Shown here: one piece after another, positions 51,765 through 63,113 of the stretch | Layout of the letters: every line of letters starts with the position of its first letter | Numbering within the stretch: position 1 is the stretch's first letter | NCBI GenBank assembly: GCA_963277665.1 | Contig: OY728125.1 | Coordinates: 1,715,308,889-1,715,372,888, forward strand | Source of the DNA: Viscum album | Taxonomy: Eukaryota; Streptophyta; Magnoliopsida; Santalales; Viscaceae | Reading direction: 5' to 3' | Length of the DNA: 64,000 nt | Notes under the pieces: generated by a model | The model's input: only the letters and a program-made list of their open reading frames with translations | Database searches by the model: none | What the model was told of the DNA's origin: nothing | Translations under genes and position numbers: made by a program

Positions 51765-52086
51765 AACCTGGTCTCCTCTCTTCCTGACACATTTTGAGCC
51801 TTATATCATTGAAAATTAATAAAATAATACTTTACCAGATTCTTTAAAATCATTCTAATGCTCCTAGTCATGGAAAAAGACCATCCCTTTATGGATTAAT
51901 GTGTTAGACAAAAGAGGTTTCTCAACGATGTGGTATAACTCTTAACCGAGTATTTTCAGTTTTATTTATGCCATATATATCCTATAAATACATGGTACCT
52001 ATTATAAAATATTGAATTTATAATTTTAATATAGTTATTTTTTATTTTCATTATCTAACAACCATTATTCACATTCTTTCCATCCC

Positions 52087-52335
52087 ATGGAAAGCGAAAA
52101 CAACGCTCATGTGTACGTACGACTTACAGTCACTACATAGTGGTGTCATTCATTTTTTATAACCACTTTTCATGGATGGTGATAACGATGGATTTAATAT
52201 TCATATATTTTATTTATGAAATTATTATGATTATGAAAAGTTTAATTATTATTTACCTTTTTTCACCCTTCAAAAAACAGAAATAGAGTTCAAGCGTACG
52301 AACGACCAACCATCTCCAGGAATTGTGTAAATAAT
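52087..52335 (+). repeat. Paired GTACGTACG motif copies in LTR-d
   Basis: The first copy keeps gtacgtacgac but has a changed second box (cagtcactacatagtgg). The second has gcgtacgaacgac followed by catctccaggaattg. They are about 185 bp apart. Confidence 0.65.
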
Positions 52336-53458
52336 TTTCTAACTCTACCTTTTATGAGTGACTATAAATGAGTATGTAATGAATATATATTACACTTATA
52401 TCAGGTTTTAAATTTTAAATATGATGGAACCGTGATTTATGTATATTTTCCACCACTACATAATCAAATATTCCATGAAAAACGAAAAAATTAACACATG
52501 TAAATGACAATTTAAATAAAGAAGTATTAATAAATTTGTATTGAAATGTTATAAGTGGATCATATATTATATTATATGTATTTAAATTATTATGTTATAT
52601 AATTATAAGAAATAAAAATTTATTTTATAAGAAGTTATAGTTCTTTCTATGAAAGTCAATCTTGAGGTAGTATTTTATTTCACAATCTCATCCATATTTA
52701 GGATTTTTATGTTTTTAGTTTCCATTCAGCGAATTATATGATATTTTTATCTTAAAACCATATATCTTTTCTTCTAATCTGGTTATTTATTAAAAATTAA
52801 AAATTTCCATTCCTTTTCCCTCTTATATTCCCATGATACTGGAATAATGTTTTTTAGTAAAATCGGCCTTGTTTTCATTAGGATGTGAATATTTTTATTC
52901 AATGACCACATTTTGTTTTATGTTTTTAAATAATAGTTTTAATATTATCTACTGATTTATTAAATAAATTTATTCTGATTCTTGACTTTTTAAAAAGTAT
53001 AAAAATGAATCTTCTTTTAAGTTTTCCAACATTATGCATTATATCATTATGAAATCAATTTATGATGTCTATGTGTATATTTTAACAATTATGAAATCCA
53101 TGGATAAGTTTAATGCCGACATGATTATTTATATAAAATTATTTTATCATCAATTATTTGGGAAATATTATTATTCATAATCAAGTTGTTGAATAAATGG
53201 AATATGTTTTCATTTATTTATCATTCCAAATTGATCATGCCTTATTTCTTGAAGATAGATTCTATTGTACATAACACTTGCTATGATATTGAGCTCACCC
53301 TTATTTTTTTTCCATTCCCTTGGATTTCAAGAAGTTTACTCTGATTAATATCTAAGTATATTCATGAGATAATAATGATGTTGTCATTGAAAATAATTTA
53401 TTTTTTTACACGTTTTCAAATGTATATAATATTGAAGTATGTATCTATCTCAAGTTAT

Positions 53459-56200
53459 TGTTCCCCAAGTCAGATTGACTATTCGGAGGGGAGGGGTGAA
53501 CCAGTGGTCCCTTTTAAGAATTATTTATCATTTCAACTAAATATATTAAACCTTTTGGGGTTCTCATTCCACTCAATGATATCTATAAATCTCACTTTAT
53601 GTGTAGTGGTAGTAATAGAGGGAGAGGAACATAGTATTTACAAGGTTAGGTAGAAAGACCTAATCCTTACCATGATGATTATTCCACCCAACATGGATTC
53701 TATAATATATTATTATTATCAAATACAATGGTCGATAAAGAGTCACATTGTATCTCTCTTGAATCCACATAGGGGGTTCTTTATACTACATCCCACAGTG
53801 TTATAAAAATCCACACTTGCTTGCTCTAGAATCCACACAAGAGTGTTTTGATCCAAAATCACCAAAGGTACTTCTCCTTATCCCAAGTACAACATACATG
53901 ATTTCTATTTTATTTAAGGTTCAATCCATTGTAGGTAGGTTGGTTGATAATCCTCCATGAAATTGTTATATCCAATTTATTGTATACACTTTAAGAACCT
54001 TTGTAGCGTGTTTCTCTTTCTTAAAAATATTTGATCGCTTTTATTTCTTAGTTCAATAATGCCCAGGCTATGATTCCTTCTACTAATGTAATCCATGACT
54101 CAATTGAATGTGTGAAAGTTGTGAAAAAAAGTTTCTAAATATATTTTTTAATAGTAATACTAGAACAAACTAATTCTCTATCTTATTGAATTACAAATTT
54201 AAGTACACTTCGTGCATGGAGTTTATGGAATTCCAAACCTTAGCACACTCATTTATGATATTCATTTTTATGTGCTTCCCAATTATGTTTCAGGTATCTT
54301 TTCACATGAATGTGTATTGATGATTACATGCATGTTGGTCCATGCATCCTCTACTGTCCTCTTCTTTGATTCCTCTTACACACACACTTCACACTTTTGT
54401 TTTTAATTGTCTTTATAGGTTCACTGACTCCTTCACATAAACTTAATGAATACAATAATCATGGATTTATAGGTTCTTCACACATGTATTAGTGTACTAT
54501 ATCAATGTATACATTAAATATACTCCACTCAATGCACACTCTATACACTTATTCTCAGAATTCCTTCATGAAAACAATATATATGTACCACATACATTAA
54601 CTGTGTAATCACTACATGAATATGGAACTAATCCTTCATGAAATACATTGTGGGTGAAACTGTATCACAATATCTCAATTAAATTCATGAAAACAGGGAG
54701 GATAACACGACATAGATTTGAATAAAATCAATTGGATATGTAGAACCAGTTCCTCACGAATTATCTGAGTGTGTTAAACACAATTTAAAATACACATATT
54801 ATTTCCTCTTTATATTTACGTAGTATTATCAAAAAGAGGGATTCTCTCTTCACAGAAGCACGATCTGCATAGTGGATCTGCTTTCCTTGAAAAAATTAGT
54901 GATCTATTAGGATAATAAGTAGACTCTCACATTATTTATTATCACCCTTTTATAAAAATATCTACACCACCACTGATTTTAGAATAATTATATTTCAGAT
55001 ATTTAGTTTTTATTCCATATCAATCATCTAATTAGAATGCCTTACGATCTTATGTTCTTTTTATATTTATGAGATCTAGGTGAAGTCAAAAATCCAGAAG
55101 CCACCTCTTACATGACTAGGTATCATTTTTAAATGCATGTTCAAGCATAAACTAGTATGATACTAATTTATAAGCTCAAACACATCTATGTATATCAGTG
55201 GCCTTCTAGAACATTGTTTTCATTTGGTTTAATACTCATCCTTCAAAATAATCACATGCATGAATGATGTAGATTTAATGCATGGTAATTATTCATATCC
55301 CCATTTAAAAATATTAGTATCAAAAAATACATGATGATCATGGATTCAATTTATGATGGTATATCCATCTCCTTTGGTTCTATACATATTTGAATAACCT
55401 TGAGGTTGAAGATAATGGGTGGGGATGAACATAAAACATAGATGAAGTAGATTAGATGACTCCCAAAATGTTTGTAACATTTTAAATATGGTATATTCAC
55501 CCATTCTCTCTTGTCACACATCATAAATTTATTTCTCTTGTCTTTAGTTTATTTTTAAATCCATTTCACAACACTTCTGATAAGGCTATGGGGGATCATC
55601 ATCTATCACATTTTAACAAACCGCAGGTTTCGACCCAGTGGGATTCTGGCCCATCCTATCCACAACACCTTCCAAGTGTTCTCTTTGTGAGCCTTATCCA
55701 CTGGCCCACACTCATTAGGTAAAAACTATGCATTCCCATGATCCTTTTCCACACATGGGCATGCCCGAGTTGGCTCCATTGTCCATGGATGACATCTGGG
55801 TCCCATAGAGCCTTAGTCGAGCCTGGCTAGTGGGATGAAATCTATTTTTTTAATATAACCAACACTTATAAATTATACATAGAAATATATAAGTATACAT
55901 ATTATCTTCAAGAAATTATTAAATATACTCCTCAATTTCCCATCCTCCTAAAATAATAGATATTTCATGGTCTTCTTCTTCCCCAACATTGTACAAAACA
56001 ATGTGTCATCCTTAACAGATGTCTTTATCATTAATATGAGTTAAATAAATCATTATATTTTATATCTAAAATCAATCAATAATGGAATCCAATGACATCA
56101 AGTGAATCTATAATAACTTTTCAAGAATCACAACTTAATCCAAACTCCCTAAATACATATTGACATATCATTAACAATAAATGCAACATTGGGACCAAAA
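53459..56200 (-). repeat. SIRE-type LTR remnant B2
   Basis: The block is 2742 bp, from tgttccccaagtcag to gcaacattgggaccaaaa. It aligns with B1 through the aggggtgaa block at the left, a ccactcaatgatatctat stretch, the Gly/Pro-type richer patch near 55620-55830 and the right end. Both remnants are preceded by caagttat. ORFs at 53375-53653 and 54212-54406 are not conserved in B1 and have no recognisable domain, so they are not called as genes. Confidence 0.55.
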
Positions 56201-57747
56201 ATCTCATCTTTTTTATTTTGTTTTCAATATATACTAACTTTTTTAAATTTGAATATGTTTGATCAAAATTTCATACCGTTATTTGAAATATAATAAAAAG
56301 TTTATGTGGTGGTCTAACCATCAAATTTTTCTTCTGAAAAAATTATATTCTCCCTTATATGACAATTTCTTATTCACTTCTAAGAGGGGGATGATCTCAC
56401 ATGGTTTTTTAGCATAGTTACTTTATTTAGTAAACATTATGCCTACATGGTAAAACTTAGTGTATAATATAATAGAGACAAATCCAAGGTTCTCTATGTT
56501 GTCTATGAACAAACATCCCTATCAAATCATGATTAGAAATTCTCAAATCATCTTTTGGGGATAATATTTATCCATGAAATGCTAAATCATGCACACACTT
56601 CAACGAACTCATCTGAAAAGTTCAAGTGAAAAAGATATAGCTCCACCTATTTATCATCTTCACATTAATCAAGAACATAAAATTAATTGATATCATTAAT
56701 AAAATTAAGAATAATGGATGAATGTTTTATTAGAATACCTCATATTCCAATCTTATAAAACTATTTAGAATTTACACATTCACTATGTAGTGATGATTAA
56801 AAAAACCATCTAATAAATTATCCCCATCAAGGGATGAATCCATCTCCTTAAATTATCTACGTGTTAGTAGACGAAAATTCATATATAAGGGAATAATTAT
56901 AGAGATTATTTTTCATCAAGAGTAACATTTAGGCTACAAAATTCCTCCCAACATAGACCATTATTTTCTCCCCATCTCACTATGGGCATATTTCTTTGGA
57001 CTCATATTAATATTTTGAGTCTCATCTACTTCATTATCTTCCTTATTCGCATGAAATTATTCTTTGTGTGAAATTGGTTTTTATGTTTTAGTCAATTGAT
57101 CCCAAGGTGAATTAGGTGATTTCATTATATTTTATAAATTGTTCAATTCTTTTATGAATACATGTAAAAAATTCATTGGATGTATATCCTAGTATGTTTC
57201 ACCTTTCATAGAAGATATTATCACTCTGTAGAATAGTTTTTTTCACCTCATTTTTTGTATCCTCTTAATTTACATTATCTTCAATAAGTTTTTTAGCTTA
57301 TTTATATGATTATCCAATTTTAGATGATTTAGATAAAAAAATATGCATTCCTTTGTGACTTTTTTTGTATTCTTAGAATCTATAAAATACTTACCAATGT
57401 TTCTCTATTGAATCGTTTTCCATTTCACAACATAGAGAATATTTCCTGGCTATCTATTTATTAATTTCTCAACATTATGAACCTTTTACTTTTATAGACC
57501 ACTTACTTATTTAAAGAATTCATATCTATTCTGAATTAACATCTTTGATGGATTTTTAGTCACAACATTATTTCTATGAAATCTTATTCTCATTTTTAAC
57601 CATATATCCCTCTTGATTTATGCCTATTTTCTAGAATGAAATGTTTTCCCAATAAGAGTATGCATTGTTCCCATATATTTCATAGCTCCATAAAAAATTA
57701 GTAAACTGAGATCTTCCTCCTTAATATGTTTTTTTGTCCAGAAAAAT
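56201..57747 (-). mobile_element. 3' internal tail of SIRE-type remnant B2
   Basis: About 1.55 kb continue from the LTR. The first 300 bp align with the tail of B1. The section near 56990-57110 aligns with the 3' region of the large SIRE-type element near 28990-29100 (atttctttggactcatatta against atttccttctctaattaata, then a shared tctacttcattat word). Too decayed for any ORF. It is cut at 57748 by the next element. Confidence 0.5.
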
Positions 57748-59544
57748 TGTAAAGACCCGTAAATTTCGAGGGAAATTTTTTCTTAATTTTCTTTAATATT
57801 TTACAAGTACTCAGTTTCTGACGGCACCTGATTCTGAGGCCTGGTATGAACGGAATAATTTTCCAAAGTTTAGCTTGGGTACGTTCAGTGAACGAATGAG
57901 CGGGTTTTTTCTAACTTTTAAACCAGTGCTCGGAATCGAAATCTGAGGACACCGATTGAATCGCAGCGCCAGTAATTGATTATTAACACTTTTTCTAGAG
58001 TTTCATTTTCTCGGGTGAGGTTATTAAAAAATGGGTTAACTAAGGAATGAAATAAAATTTATGCAACAAATTTCATTTTCTATTCTAAGTAGTATAACCT
58101 ATGAATGGTGGTTGGAGTGGGACCCACTAATATCCTAACTCCACAAGGTAGGATATTAGTGAAGTGGGGCCCACATGAGCCCCACCCCTTCAAATCCCTT
58201 AAAACCTCCCACGTGTATTTAATTTTGTAACTCACCCACAACTCCTTTTTTAATGGAAAGTCAACCCTCAAATTTAATTTGGATTATTAAATGATCTTCA
58301 ACTAATTGAATTAATTGAATGAGTTTCTTTTTTAATTTCAAATTAATGGAATGCGCGTGTGATAATAAAATAAGAAATGACTTATTTTATTGGGGGGTTG
58401 ATTTGTTGTGTGGAAAGAAGGAAAGGACTCTTGCGCTCTTGAGGAATATCTTCATCCTCCTCGAAGAACGCGAAGAATGCTGAGTCTATGATGAAGAAAT
58501 CCATCACCGAAAGGGAATTGTTGTGTTGTCTTATTCCCTATCCGCGACCGGTGAGAGACGCCTTCTTTGAAGAATGACGACGCGCCGAATCCTTCATCGG
58601 GTGAACGCCGACGACGCTTAAGAAGCATCGATCCGCAACGTCGTTGTTCCACGATGACCATCCTTCGACAACTCCTTGAGGTAGGGGTTTGGAATTTTTT
58701 TCGTGAAATATTCTTTTCTGTTCTTCGTCTTTTATTTTGGGCCGCTTGTTATCTACTTAACGGGAGGAGGTCGGACCGCACGAACACGGTCGACCCTCCT
58801 CCCCCTTTCTTGTTGTGTTTGTTGCGGCTCGAAAGAAGGCGGCACGGTGCAACGACACTGCGCGGAAACATGGAGGAATGCAGCAAAGAAGCGCAGCGTC
58901 GTCGCGCCATGCCATTGAGGCCGAATGAAGCCGCGGCTGGAGTCGGGCCACGGTGAAGGGGCGCGGTGCCGTCGCATCGCGCCGGAGAACCGCGAAGAGG
59001 TCGCGGCCGGAGCGGGGCCACGGCGGAGGGGCGCGGTGCCGTCACACCGCGCCGTTCTGACCAAGGACACAACCTTTGGTCGTGGCAGAGCAGGGAGTGG
59101 TGGTCGGAACCACCGGCCTCCGGTGCCTCGGAGGAGCAGGACCGCGGGGTCCCGCGGTGGTGGCACCGGTCGGCCAGCCGGGCCGGCAGCTCGAAGGAGC
59201 CGGGGGTCGTATCCCCTGACTGGAAAAGGAGTGGCCCCCATGTAGGGGCCACAGTTTCTCAATCAGGGGGGCAGCACGCCCCCCCCCCTTTCCGTGACAG
59301 ATCGGGTGGCCAAGCTGTCTGGCCACGCGGGTTGTGCCCGAGCCAGGCCAACCGGCCGCACTGAGCCGGGCCGCCCAAGCCGGGCCGGGTCGCGCCGGTA
59401 GGGCCGGGTCACGCCGGTGGGGCCGGTCTGCGCCCTCCGGGTAGGGCCACACACAAATGGGCCAGACCCGGACCCGTTTCGGGTTGACCTAGTTTGGGCC
59501 AACCCAGGGGGTCTTGGGCCGGGTCGGACCGGGCCGAAACCCCC

Positions 59545-60000
59545 TATTTTCAGACAGTTCCGTTCAAACACCCGTATCTTGGGCTACGGACCTCCGATCG
59601 ATGTACCGTCTATTGCAATTAGATACTTGGATTGAGGCAGTCGTTTCAGTATATTACACTTAAGGTTTCGGAGAAATTTGGGTATGGATGGGTTGGTTCG
59701 AGCACGAAACCAACCGGGCCCTCGGAGCGGAAACGCTTATAACTTGAGCTCCGGACGTCCGATTGACGTTCCGTCGACTTTGCTAGATTCCTCTTAGTAA
59801 GACAGACCTTCGAGCTTATTCTGCTCAAGGTTTGGACATAGTTGGAGTGCGGTCGGGTTGGTTTTGACTTAAAAACCAACCGGGCCCCTGGAACGAAAAA
59901 GCCAATAACTCTTAGACCGGGCGTCCGATTGACGCGCCGTCTATTGCGTTGAGTTCCTTTTGTCGAGACAGAACTTTGAGATACATCAACTCTGGAATAC
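59545..60000 (+). repeat. Three tandem copies of a 165-bp repeat
   Basis: A core cggacctccgatcgatgtac recurs in diverged form at 59587, 59752 (ccggacgtccgattgacgtt) and 59918 (ccgggcgtccgattgacgcg), 165 and 166 bp apart. Between them recur gggttggttcgagcacgaaa-type and aaccaaccgggccc blocks. Confidence 0.75.
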
Positions 60001-60089
60001 ATGTCATTTGATGTATCGACCCCTTGGATTGTGGAGAGGACCTTCCCAAAATCGAGTATGCTGTGTGCGGGAACCCTAGAGCTGGCTGT

Positions 60090-60345
60090 GACTGCGACGA
60101 CGATGACGACTGCACTGAAATCCTCCGTGGGTTCGGCAGCAATGACAACTACACTGAAATCCTCCGTGGGTTCGGCAGGGATGACGACTGCACTGAAATC
60201 CTCTGTGGGTTCGGCAGTGATGACGATGGTACTGAAATCCTCCATGGGTTCGACAACGATGACGACCGTACTGAAATCCTCTGTGTGTTCGACAACGATG
60301 GCTACTGTTCTTGTATCCTATGTGGGTCTGGCAGTGTTTGACTCT
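60090..60345 (+). repeat. 39-bp minisatellite
   Basis: The word actgaaatcctc starts at 60114, 60153, 60192, 60231 and 60270, exactly 39 bp apart each time, followed by a gtgggttcggcag part and a gatgacgac part. Degenerate tgtatcctatgtgggtc forms continue to about 60440. A period divisible by three keeps all frames open, which explains the repetitive ORFs here. Confidence 0.85.
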
Positions 60346-60660
60346 GTCCTTGTATCCTACATGGGTCTGGCAAAGTAGCTGGTCTGTATCCTATGTGGGT
60401 CCGTCAGCTTAGCTGGTTTAGTATCCTACGTGGGTCCCAGCTTAGATGAATCATTGGCTACGTCTGATCATCTCTATCACCTTATGAAGAAGTATACATG
60501 TGTGAGCTGAGTCTTGACTTTAAATCATTATCTTCGATATAATTGACTTGCTTTTTTGTGTGGATTGGGTTGTGTTTTCCTGTGTGGATTGGGTAGTACT
60601 ATCCTGTGTGGATGTGATTAATCTTTGGCTCGGATGTTGGAGCCGAACTGGAATTGATGA

Positions 60661-60690
60661 CTTAGGTATATGTATGAGCATATACCTAAG
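60661..60690 (+). other. Perfect 12-bp inverted repeat (hairpin)
   Basis: The arms cttaggtatatg and catatacctaag are exact complements around a 6-base loop (tatgag). It lies 600 bp upstream of the LTR end. It could be an RNA structure or a termination/polyadenylation-related signal; nothing decides this. Confidence 0.7.
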
Positions 60691-61287
60691 TAGTGTTGGA
60701 TGTTACATCGTGATTGTATCTCTATTTTGTGGATTTTCCTTTGTCGATTCTGGGAAACCTTCAGGGGTCTCGAGGTCCCTACTGAGTAGCGTATACTCCC
60801 CCCTGCACGGGCTATGCCCGAACTATGTTGTGTTGGATGCAGACGACGGACAACACTGATCATGGTTGGGGCTTGTGGAGCAAGTCGGTACCTGGAGGCG
60901 GACCACTGGGCGGGACGTACACGGAGCAGATGGCTGGAACCAAGGATCTGAGGAGGCTATCTGTACCCACCCTTCAAGTGGGACTTCCTGTGGACAGCTC
61001 GACGTTGCTGCTTTACTTTCAGTTGTTGTACTTTCTTTCCAGTTGTTCGTTACTTTCATATTGGGTTTGTATTCTGGCCCATTTACTTTCTGCACTTTCT
61101 ATTGTACCCAGTTTTACTTAGTGTTTACTTCTACGTGCTTACTCTTTAGTGTTTGTTTACTTATAAAGGCAATAGCTTCCCCTTTTGTTCGGCTTTTACA
61201 CCTTGGTTCTAGTCGCCAGCCCCTGGCCTATGGGAGGCGGGCTTGGGGTAGTCACGACACGGGTCCCGAGGACGGGTCGTGACAAAT

Positions 61288-61299
61288 TGGTATCAGAGG
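61288..61299 (+). other. Primer binding site of the GC-rich gypsy element
   Basis: The sequence tggtatcagagg lies three bases after the LTR end, with the first 11 bases complementary to initiator Met-tRNA. Confidence 0.9.
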
Positions 61300-61568
61300 A
61301 GTTCGGTTCTACCGCAGAACTCCGGACTCTGATCTTTCTTCTATGTGAAGAAATAGTGTTAAGGGTATTGAGTGTGGTAATCAGTCCAGGGAGTCTAGTG
61401 TCGGTGCGGCTGCCGACGTATCCGTACACCAGGACCCTGACTTCTGATTTCCGACTCAATGCACAAAAACATTGATTGCATGTGTGTTTCAAAAGTTTTC
61501 TTTGTGATTACTTTGTGTCATCTTAACAGGTATACTGTTTGACTATGGCGCACATGTTTCTTTTCCAG
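61300..61568 (+). other. Leader between primer site and gag
   Basis: About 270 bp with no supported gene. The ORFs at 61185-61475 (plus) and 61196-61492 (minus) cross the LTR end and are chance ORFs. Confidence 0.6.
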
Positions 61569-62723
61569 ATGGCCCCATGATGACAAACAGCTAGGGTTCT
61601 AAGCTTTGTGCGAGACGACAGCCCACCGAGCGATGAGGCCTCGGTGCAGGACCCGTATTCAGTGGAGGCACCGACGATACCTCTACCTGCTGAGCCACCG
61701 ATGCCACCTACCCGAGCCGCTGAGAGTGCACGTCACCTTAGTGCACTTCATTAGTTTCAGCGTCCGAGATGGCCCAGATTTCATTGGGAGATGGACCCTC
61801 ATGCAGCCAAGGACTAGCTGGAGGCGGTTGTGCGAGTTTTCCGGTTAGTGGGGACACAAGCTGACCTCATGGTGATCCTTGAAGCGAGCCTCCTGCATGC
61901 AGCAGCAGGTAGATGGTGGATCTTGATGCTCCATGTGCACGACGAGGCATCACTCTTATAGACGGACTTTGAGAGACTCTTCCGCTCGGAGCTAGTCCTA
62001 GCCACCCTTCATGCGGTGCGCATCCAGGAGCTACTACAGTTGCAGCAGGGCAGCATGATGGTCGCCCAGTACTCAGCGAGGTTTACCGATCTCTCGCGCT
62101 ATTCGACGGACATGGTACAAGACCCATTCTTCCGGGCCCGGAACTTCGAGCAGGGATTGAGGCATGAGATCAGGGCATCAATGATCTCCCTCAGCATTCC
62201 GACATAGGCAGGAGTACTGGAGCGAACTCTTCTCCTAGAGAGATTTCTTGCTGAGCCTACACCCGCAGCGAGACCTACTGTAGGGCGGCACGTAGCTGAG
62301 TCATCTACAGCTGGCAGTCGACGGACGTCACATGGGTCCAAGCAGACCAGACCATCATGCGAAAGACCTCAGGACATTGGGTCAGGGGTTTGGGACACAC
62401 GGTGTAGATCCAGCCTTCTGAGGAGCAGACAGTGCTACACTTGCGGTGGGTAGGGCCACCTGGCCCATGACTGCCCGACCCGCCATGCAAAGGAGCATCG
62501 GACGGTTGAGGGGCCACCCAGGCAGAGGCAGAGGGTCGACCATGGTGGTCCGCGGAGAGCAAGCGGATGAGGCAGGGGAGTTGGCCGAGCAACAGGTGGT
62601 GGGAGATGCTTTGAGGCTTTACAACCACCACCACCCGGAGGTCCACCCCAACCACAGGGAGCTGGCGGGCAGAGGCAGGCTCAGCTTCAGGAAGCGGAGG
62701 CCTACGACCACAGCACACCAGAG
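61569..62723 (+). pseudogene. gag: Gag of the GC-rich gypsy element, with stop codons
   Basis: The frame opens at ATG 61569 and stays open apart from stops at 61578, 61581, 61752, 61815, 61959, 62205, 62451 and 62568, without a frameshift. A gag core is recognisable: AAAGRWWILMLHV near 61900, then FERLFRSELV, and GSMMVAQYSARFTDLSRYST near 62050-62105. The zinc knuckle at about 62432-62475 reads CYTCGG, a TAG, then GHLAHDCP, so one stop falls inside it. Seven of the eight stops are TAG or TGA in contexts compatible with loss of a CAG, CGA or TGG codon by transition. Confidence 0.75.
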
Positions 62724-63110
62724 ATGATTCGAGGTACTATCTGTGTCTACTCCACCCTTGCTGCAATTCTTATAGAGACCAGAGGGAGTCATTATTTTAT
62801 TGCCACTGCCCTTTTTCGGAGCTCGGAGATTCTGATGGAGTCGTTATCTCGATCCATACGTCAAGAGACTCCTACGGGAGCAGACTCTATAATTACGCAC
62901 TGGTTCCGGCAGTGTGAGCTTACTCTAGGAGGCGAGAGCTTCGGCTGGTATCTTCTTGTTGCGGTGTCGAGGCCTTACAACGTCATCTTGGGCATGGATT
63001 GGTTTTCCACAGTCCATGCTCAGATCATCTGTATTAGGCGCAAGGTGCGGTGTGTTCACACCGATGGGAGTAGGTTCACCTTCACCAGTGAGAAGGGAGC
63101 CTTTGCAGCA
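62724..63110 (+). pseudogene. pol: Protease region of the GC-rich gypsy pol
   Basis: The stretch continues the gag frame. The active site, normally D-T/S-G-A/S, is degraded (IETRGSHYFIA, with Glu where the catalytic Asp is expected), while the downstream block NVILGMDWFSTVHAQI is well kept. A TAG at 63111 ends the open part. Confidence 0.7.
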
Positions 63111-63113
63111 TAG

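Larger units (their letters stand above)
50744..53458 (+). repeat. LTR-d, third segment
   Basis: Ladder LTR continues with the TATA block at 51755, the motif pair near 52110 (tgtacgtacgac) and 52295 (gcgtacgaacgac), and the gagctcacccttatttttttt block at about 53290. Part of the LTR near 53020 is deleted: the gatgggtgggg block is missing, and the sequence jumps into aacattatgcattatatc. It ends at gtatgtatctat near 53450, where SIRE-type sequence starts. No gene. Confidence 0.7.
1..57747 (+). repeat. Tandem ladder of noncoding LTR-element units (interrupted)
   Basis: The AT-rich part of the window repeats the same order of landmarks: purine tract, LTR start, TATA block, two GTACGTACG-type motifs, pyrimidine-AG block, LTR end, internal segment. 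LTR starts lie at 3200, 9717, 15682 and 24296, giving spacings of about 6.5, 6.0 and 8.6 kb. The shorter spacing is explained by a deletion near 14190 and the longer one by a SIRE fragment. All units point the same way and adjoin without visible flanking DNA, which suggests unequal recombination between LTRs rather than separate insertions. Units look old, roughly 65-75% alike by eye. SIRE-type and Tekay-type elements are nested inside the last LTR. Confidence 0.75.
57748..61284 (+). repeat. 5' LTR of the GC-rich gypsy element (3537 bp)
   Basis: AT-rich for its first 700 bp, it becomes strongly GC-rich from about 58,450 to 59,560. It then holds three 165-bp repeats, a 39-bp minisatellite and a perfect 12-bp hairpin. 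The many overlapping ORFs on both strands between 58,452 and 61,492 simply reflect low stop density in GC-rich DNA. None carries a recognisable domain, and they lie inside the LTR or overlap its end, so none is called as a gene. Confidence 0.75.

Noticed and set aside
58452..59571. Many overlapping ORFs on both strands, up to 169 codons
   Set aside because: They lie in the GC-rich part of an LTR where stops are rare. They overlap one another in several frames and give Arg/Pro/Gly-rich products without domains.
59646..60378. ORFs of 199 and 125 codons with repeated peptide units
   Set aside because: The repetition is the 39-bp minisatellite read in frames; no start context or domain supports a gene.
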